Positions 58,691 through 64,000 of a stretch of 64,000 nucleotides of DNA are shown here, piece after piece. The notes beneath the pieces were generated by a model that worked only from the letters and a program-made list of their open reading frames with translations, searched no databases and was not told where the DNA came from. The DNA is taken from NCBI GenBank assembly GCA_023055355.1, contig JALJCS010000037.1, positions 4,278,001 through 4,342,000 of the forward strand, given 5' to 3'. The stretch's first letter is position 1, and every line of letters begins with the position of its first letter. The position numbers and the translations under genes are program-made. The DNA is from Agelaius tricolor (lineage: Eukaryota; Chordata; Aves; Passeriformes; Icteridae).

Positions 58691-60239
58691 GGAAGAGGTG
58701 CCCTCCCTGCCTCCCACATTTACCTGGGCTTCAGGATTTGGATATAAACACTTCACCCTCTTTCCACCTCTAGTCAAGCTCTGTCTTTGAAAGAGAAGGA
58801 GATGATGGGTGATGGATACAAAGGGATTCCAGGTTCCCTGGTAAAATCATCTTTGCCCCAAGCTGATGCTCAACAAGCAGCATCAGAGAGTTTGGGCTCT
58901 GCATTGCAGCAGGGTCATTGGGAGAGGAGCTCTGGCATTAATATCAGCTACTGCAGAGATTAGGAATTCAGCAAAACACATCCTGAACATTTGTCCTCTT
59001 TGCACAGAAAGGAAAGACATTAATTTTTCAGAGGATCATTTCCATCCCCACCAGGCTCAGCTAGGCTGAACCCACAAGCCTGATTGCAAAAGTGAACTTG
59101 AACCACAAAGATATTTTTGGGTCTTGCTCTGTGGTCTCCTCTGAAAGCCAAATAAAGAGATAAAGCTGGAATGAGGGACAGGGGGAATCCAGGTAGAGCC
59201 ACAACAGCCTGGAGATAAATTCCCTTTTAGTAAAACCCATCTATTTTCCAGGATCTGGGGTTACAATAACAGTAACTTGTGCTCATTTATTAATTGCAGA
59301 TTAATGGGAACCCTGCTGGCTTCTGTTTCTTTGTCCTCACTGGGATATATTCAGAGGAAAGCAGGGAAATTCCTGCAGGTCAGTTGGGGAGGAAACACAT
59401 CAACCCTCCAAAGCTCACGTTTTTGGGACAACAGAGCTGGAAAGAACCAGCCTGGGGAGAGGCAAACAAAGCTCTATGTCCCTCATGCCACCCTGTGTCC
59501 CCCTCCACAAGAAAAAAAATCTTTCAGGCTTTTGAGCCTTCCTTCCCTCAGATGAAAAAGGCCCTTTTAAAATTCAGAAATGACTCTTTCCATCACTGGT
59601 TTGGCTCATTTGGACTCAATATAGGGAGTCTACTTGAAAATGAATAGGGAAAAGAGATGTGCTAAGGCAGAGGAGGAAATCTCATAAATCTGGACAGCAA
59701 TTCATGGAATTCAAGATGCAAAATAGGTTAATTCTTACCTATTACTTCATTCTTAGAATTGATCCCTTTCCTGTACCCCCAGCAGGGCTCTGTAGATGAC
59801 TGATGTTACTGATTCTCCACAAACCATATTTACAATGTTTTCAGCCAGCTCTGCAATCACTGAGCTCTGGAGCCATAATTTGATCCTCCTGCTGCTGCCT
59901 GAAGAGATGAAGCAGCTCTGACTGTAAATACCTGGCAGCCATTCCAGCTTTGTCCATCAGTGACACTCCCAAAGTCTGCAGGGTCCAGAAGGCTCCAAAC
60001 CCCATTAGTGGATGTTCCCCTTCTCTGAATGCTGTACATTAAATATATTTCAAGGGTACAACGCTGACCATTGCTGGTTTCTCTGCTTCTCATTGCCTGT
60101 TGTTTGGTGTAGGTGCTGGGGGATGTTTGTATTTCACTTAGGCTGGGCTGGATGCTCCAAAAAACAACTTCAGGAACACTTAGGGGTTAAACAGGAAGAT
60201 AAAGCAGTGAGGTCCTTGCAGGAGGTGCAGACCCTCCCC
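58691..60239. other. Unassigned stretch upstream of the tRNA on the plus strand
   Basis: Repeat-free by eye. An A6 run at 60159-60164 is the first possible RNA polymerase III T-tract downstream of the minus-strand tRNA. Confidence 0.35.
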
Positions 60240-60312
60240 AGGCTCCAGTGAGATTTGAACTCACGACCCCTGGTTTACTAGACCAGTGCTCTAACCCCTG
60301 AGCTATGGAGCC
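60240..60312 (-). tRNA. tRNA-Thr, anticodon AGT
   Basis: The minus-strand 73-base sequence folds as a full cloverleaf. The acceptor arm is a perfect 7-bp pair (GGCTCCA with TGGAGCC), the D-stem is GCTC/GAGC, the anticodon stem CTGGT/ACCAG encloses loop CTAGTAA, and the T-stem GTGAG/CTCAC encloses TTCAAAT. The discriminator is T. Anticodon AGT (plus-strand ACT, 60277-60279) predicts threonine, read after A34-to-inosine editing. Internal promoter boxes are intact: A box TAGCTCAGGGG, B box GTTCAAATC. There is no intron and CCA is not encoded, as usual in eukaryotes. The nearest T-run terminator is about 75 bases past the 3' end, rather distant. From memory, the body resembles vertebrate tRNA-Thr(TGT) more than the common Thr(AGT) genes. 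It is isolated and looks intact. Confidence 0.93.
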
Positions 60313-60651
60313 TCTGAAATTTGGGTGCTTTTGCCTCTGCAAACATTTCATATCATAATTTTCTCATAACTCTGGTGGGAAACAGCCCCAGTACTGCTGG
60401 GATGTGCTCCAAAGATTTTCAATTCTCTTTCCAAACTGCACCAAAACCCATCAGAGACACAAAACCACCACCACAAGGTGAACCCAAAGCTGGAACTGAC
60501 TGTCCTTCAGCTCATCCCTGTCGGGACATCAAGATGGATGAGAAGTTTACAAAGAAATGATGATACTGGGGCTCTTCATAGTTATTGCACTTATTTAGCA
60601 AAAAAGAAAAGAAACAGGGGCCATGAAGGTGCTCCAAAAGCTGAAGGCCCT
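60313..60651. other. Unassigned stretch
   Basis: Flank of the tRNA gene (its 5' side on the minus strand). No recognised element. Confidence 0.4.
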
Positions 60652-61180
60652 CTCATGTGAGGAAATGCTGAGAGAATTGGGATTATTCAGCCAAGAGGGA
60701 AGGGAAGGGGAGGGAAGGGAAGAGAAGAGAAGAGAAGAGAAGAGAAGAGAAGAGAAGAGAAGAGAAGAGAAGAGAAGAGAAGAGAAGAGAAGAGAAGAGA
60801 AGAGAAGAGAAGAGAAGAGAAGAGAAGAGGCTCCAAGGTGACTTTTTTATACCCTTTCAGTACCTGAAGGGCCTCCAAGAGAACTGGAAAAGGACCTTTC
60901 ATAAGGACATGGAGGGACAGGACCCAGGGAATGGCTCCCACTGCCAGAGGGCAGGGATGGATGGGATTTGGGAAAAAATTCCCTGTGAGGGTGGGCAGGC
61001 CCTGGCACAGGGTGCCCAGAGCAGCTGGGGCTGCCCCTGGATCCCTGGCAGTGCCCAAGGCCAGGCTGGACAGGGCTGGGAGCAGCCTGGGACAGTGGGA
61101 GGTGTCCCTGCCATGGCAGGGGTGGAACAAGATCTGCATTAGTGTCCATTCCACCCCAAACCAGTCTGGGATTCTCTTGT
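60652..61180 (+). mobile_element. CR1 LINE 3' fragment with internal AGAAG array
   Basis: Sense copy. The ORF2 C-terminal codons [14 protein letters not shown] lead into a purine array (60697-60829), after which CR1 resumes at GGCTCCAAGGTGACTTTTTT and continues through CCATGGCAGGG to CCACCCCAAACCAGTCTGGG. The array replaces codons that in ordinary CR1 read about EKRRL. Confidence 0.9.
60697..60829. repeat. (AGAAG)n purine microsatellite within CR1
   Basis: It begins with GGGAAGGGAAGGGG variants, then has about 20 nearly perfect AGAAG pentamers. The plus strand is all purine. Confidence 0.97.
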
Positions 61181-63174
61181 ACCCCACTGCTCCCACTGGA
61201 AATCAGCTGTGTATTTATTTCTCCCTCTCAGCTCTTCACATTTGTCACTCCCTGCTTAGGAGTCCATGTTTTGTTCCTTCCCTGCTGCTTCATCCTCCCT
61301 TTGAGAGCCCTTTGGGTGCCACCTCCAGGCTGAGTCTGATGGACTGGGGCTGAGCACTCCCCAGCTGGGACTGAAAGTGTCACAGAAGTGGGGTGAATGT
61401 GGAGGAAGCAAGAATCACAGAGAACAGAGCTTTGGATTTAGCATTTGGCCAATGAGAAGCCCTGTGGTGCCCAGGAATATTGGTGTTAGAATTGTTCAGT
61501 GTGGGCAGTGCCAGAGTGACTGGGAGACTCCTCCTGTAGATCCCCCTGTGGTGCCCTTGGGGGATTTCTGCACAGAAGGAGGAGCTCTGGTCCTTGTGCA
61601 CCAAGTCTCAGCTTCCTCACATCCAACAGGCAACTCCTGCAGAACTGGAATAGAAAATCCCTGTCTGGAACACCTCAGATTTGGGGGAAGTATTTGTGGA
61701 GCCTGTCAGCAAGGCCAGGAGAGGATGCTGGCTGTGCATTAACCCTCAGGCACAGAAATGTCTCATGGCAGGGGAAAATGTACAGCAGCAGTTGAAGAGG
61801 ACTCTGAGTTTCAGGGTAGATGCACAAAGAGAAAATATAAGTACAAATGGTTAAAGGGTGACTCAGAATAAGCCACATTGTGTCTATTATTCCTGGTCTT
61901 TTTTGTGGAAGAAAATTGCTCTCTTTGAAAGAAACCAGAAATTAAGACCATCCATCCTCCCAAGCACAGAAAAACACAAACCCTCATTAGGTGGGCTGAA
62001 AGGCAATTCTCAGGCCTTTATCTGACAAGCTAAGAGCAGGATTCTGTCTATAGCATTTAAGGAGAAATGATGAATTACCTGGCATGGGTTCAGTGCCTGA
62101 GCTTGGCATTGGATAAACTCACAAAGAAGCCTGAAGCCAATCAAACAACTTTGTACAAACGCTGCTGAAAGCAGCCCTTTGCGGGCACACAGGGAGGACG
62201 TGCACCAATAAAATAAAGCTGAAAATAATAATGAACATCCCATGCAGGAACATGTGCTTGGAGCATGGTTTCCAAGAGCAGCTGGGCTTGCAGCCTGGGA
62301 ACACATGGCTGAGCCATGAGAGACTGCCTGGCAGAAGGCAGTAATGGAGCAGTTTGATACAGACCTGGACTTGCAAATTAATATGGTTTAAATGTGTGCT
62401 GGTGCTGGGAGCACTTTGGTGAGAAATAAATGCTCCTGGTAATGAGAAGTGATGGAGTGGTGAATGTGAAAGGCTGCCTGGTGCTGGAAAGTTTGTGTCC
62501 TTGCTTTCCTGGCTGAAACTCTGTCATGGTTCCCAATGTCTGTGTGTTCTGGACTACTTGGATGTTTTCACCTCAGTGCAGACCCTTGCGGTGCTGAGAG
62601 CTGGCCTGGAGTGGAGCTGGAACTGCTGCAGAGGCCTCTGGCACCAGTGAGCACCAGGAGAGGCTGTGCTGAGCCCTGGCAGCCCTGTGCCCTCATGGCA
62701 CTGCCCCCACACCCTGGGCATGTCCCAGTTTTCAGTTTCCCAGGAATCTCTCCTGTTTTTCTCTCCCTTCTCATGGTGACTGCTGAGGTGTGACCCAGGC
62801 ACCTTGCCCTGTGCCCTGTCCCCAGGCAGGGACAGCACCTGCACCCTCAGATGAAGGGCCTGGTTCCTGCAAGGCTGCCCCTTGTTCTATTTTTACCCCT
62901 GAAACTCCTGCAATGACTTTCTTCCCACTGCCAAGAAGGAAATCTTTCTCCTGCTCATTCGCAGTGAGATCTGGCCTGGCTGGACAGGGGCTGGGAGTCC
63001 ATCCCAGGATTTCTGTGCTAATCCTGTGCCAGCTGCAGGTGGGACTCTGCCAGCTGCTCTGTGGCCATGCAGGGTGAGCAGTGGAGCCCCCCCAAACCCC
63101 AGTGTCCCCACACAGACCTGAACCCAAGCACAGCTGTCTCCTGCACTGCTGGGGGCTCTGCTGAGAGAGGAAAG
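61181..63174. other. Unassigned stretch, about 2 kb
   Basis: Single-copy-like. AT-leaning around 61770-62230, with the CCAATAAAATAAAG tract at 62206. No gene is recognised. Confidence 0.4.
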
Positions 63175-63475
63175 AAGAATGAGAGAATTGGGATTATTCA
63201 GCCAAGAGGGAAGGTTTGGGAGAGGAGAGGAGAGGAGAGGAGAGGAGAGGAGAGGAGAGGAGAGGAGAGGAGAGGAGAGGAGAGGAGAGGAGAGGAGAGG
63301 AGAGGAGAGGAGAGGAGAGGAGAAGAGAGGAGAAGAGAAGAGAAGAGAAGAGAAGAGAAGAGAAGAGAAGAGAAGAGAAGAGAAGAGAAGAGAAGGCTCC
63401 AAGGTGACTTTATTAGAGCCTTTCATTACCTGAAGGGCCTCCAAGAAAACTGGTGGGAAAGCTGCTGTGAAAAAT
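63175..63475 (+). mobile_element. CR1 LINE fragment with internal AGAGG/AGAAG array
   Basis: Sense copy. [11 protein letters not shown] codons, then the array, then GGCTCCAAGGTGACTTTATT and TACCTGAAGGGCCTCCAAGA, truncated before the CCATGGCAGGG block. Confidence 0.9.
63220..63396. repeat. Two-phase purine microsatellite (AGAGG then AGAAG) within CR1
   Basis: About 20 AGAGG pentamers are followed by about 14 AGAAG pentamers, with a short mixed zone near 63321-63335. The plus strand is all purine. Confidence 0.97.
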
Positions 63476-64000
63476 GAGGAAAACTGGAAGCAATAATAAT
63501 TGCCAGATGTGATGGGAATGGCCATCTCTTTGCTAGGTCCTGGCAGGGCAGCCTCAGCTACCAATGGGCTGGACAATAAAGGAACATTCTTCTGGTGGAG
63601 TCTGAAGGAACTGGAACATTTTGCCTTTCCATACAGTGCCTTGGCCAAGTCCTGGTACAAAGTTTGTCCAGGGTCATTATGAAATGACTGCTGATGAAGA
63701 CATCACGAATTTTCTTGTTCAGTAGGCTCTGGGCTAATGAGAAATGAGGTTTGATTTGTTTTTCATGTTTGGATCTGTGTTTATAGCCAGGTACTATGAT
63801 TTGTCCTCTACTCTGAGAACCACTTGATTATCAGGAAGGTGGAAAGCTCTGCCCCAGGATGTCTACAGGAGTTACTTCTTGAGTCAAAACCAGCACCAAT
63901 GCATTGTCTGCCAGCACAAAGCTTCCCTGGGCTGCTGGCACAATTCTGCTTTTCTTCTGGAACAGACCTTTCATCTTCTTCCCATGGAGAGGAGTGGGAG
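63476..64000. other. Unassigned end of window
   Basis: No recognised feature to the window edge. Confidence 0.4.

Overview
The window looks like nuclear DNA from a songbird (passerine). The evidence is many 5'-truncated CR1 LINE tails in both orientations, a tRNA-Ile-headed SINE with a CR1-type tail resembling the passerine TguSINE1 family, several solo LTRs of avian ERVL/ERVK type, and many GC-rich minisatellites. Family names come from memory of avian repeats and were not checked by a search. No prokaryotic or viral gene organisation is present.

No convincing protein-coding gene was found. The long open frames lie inside tandem repeats whose units lack stop codons, or inside CR1 and LTR copies. 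The one clear gene is a tRNA-Thr (anticodon AGT) on the minus strand at 60240-60312. Two weak single-copy hints are listed with low confidence: a possible terminal exon at 51269-51456, and a TATA-like box followed by an ATG and a splice-donor-like site near 55681-55792. The rest reads as intergenic or intronic sequence.

Layout: 1-7 kb holds a solo LTR, two minisatellites, a SINE and unassigned sequence. 7-15.6 kb holds CR1 copies, pentanucleotide arrays, a 23-bp minisatellite and a 172-bp inverted repeat pair. 17-25.5 kb holds two large minisatellites, an ERVK-type solo LTR with a perfect 6-bp target duplication, and CR1 copies. 28.6-29.8 kb has three evenly spaced homeodomain-type cores and then a 560-bp TGGA array. 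30-47 kb is LTR-rich: two related LTRs in opposite orientation, two copies of an ERVL-type LTR with different target duplications (one split by a nested LTR), a second copy of the LTR seen at the window start, and a minus-strand LTR with a 5-bp duplication. 50-54 kb has two minisatellites and a 167-bp element with 33-bp inverted ends. 54-64 kb has CR1 copies, the tRNA gene, and two CR1 copies carrying long purine pentamer arrays at the same internal position.

The strongest leads are the same-site microsatellites in two CR1 copies, the short inverted-end element with GACTA duplications, the nested and mosaic ERVL LTR, and the tRNA-Thr with a Thr(TGT)-like body and an AGT anticodon.
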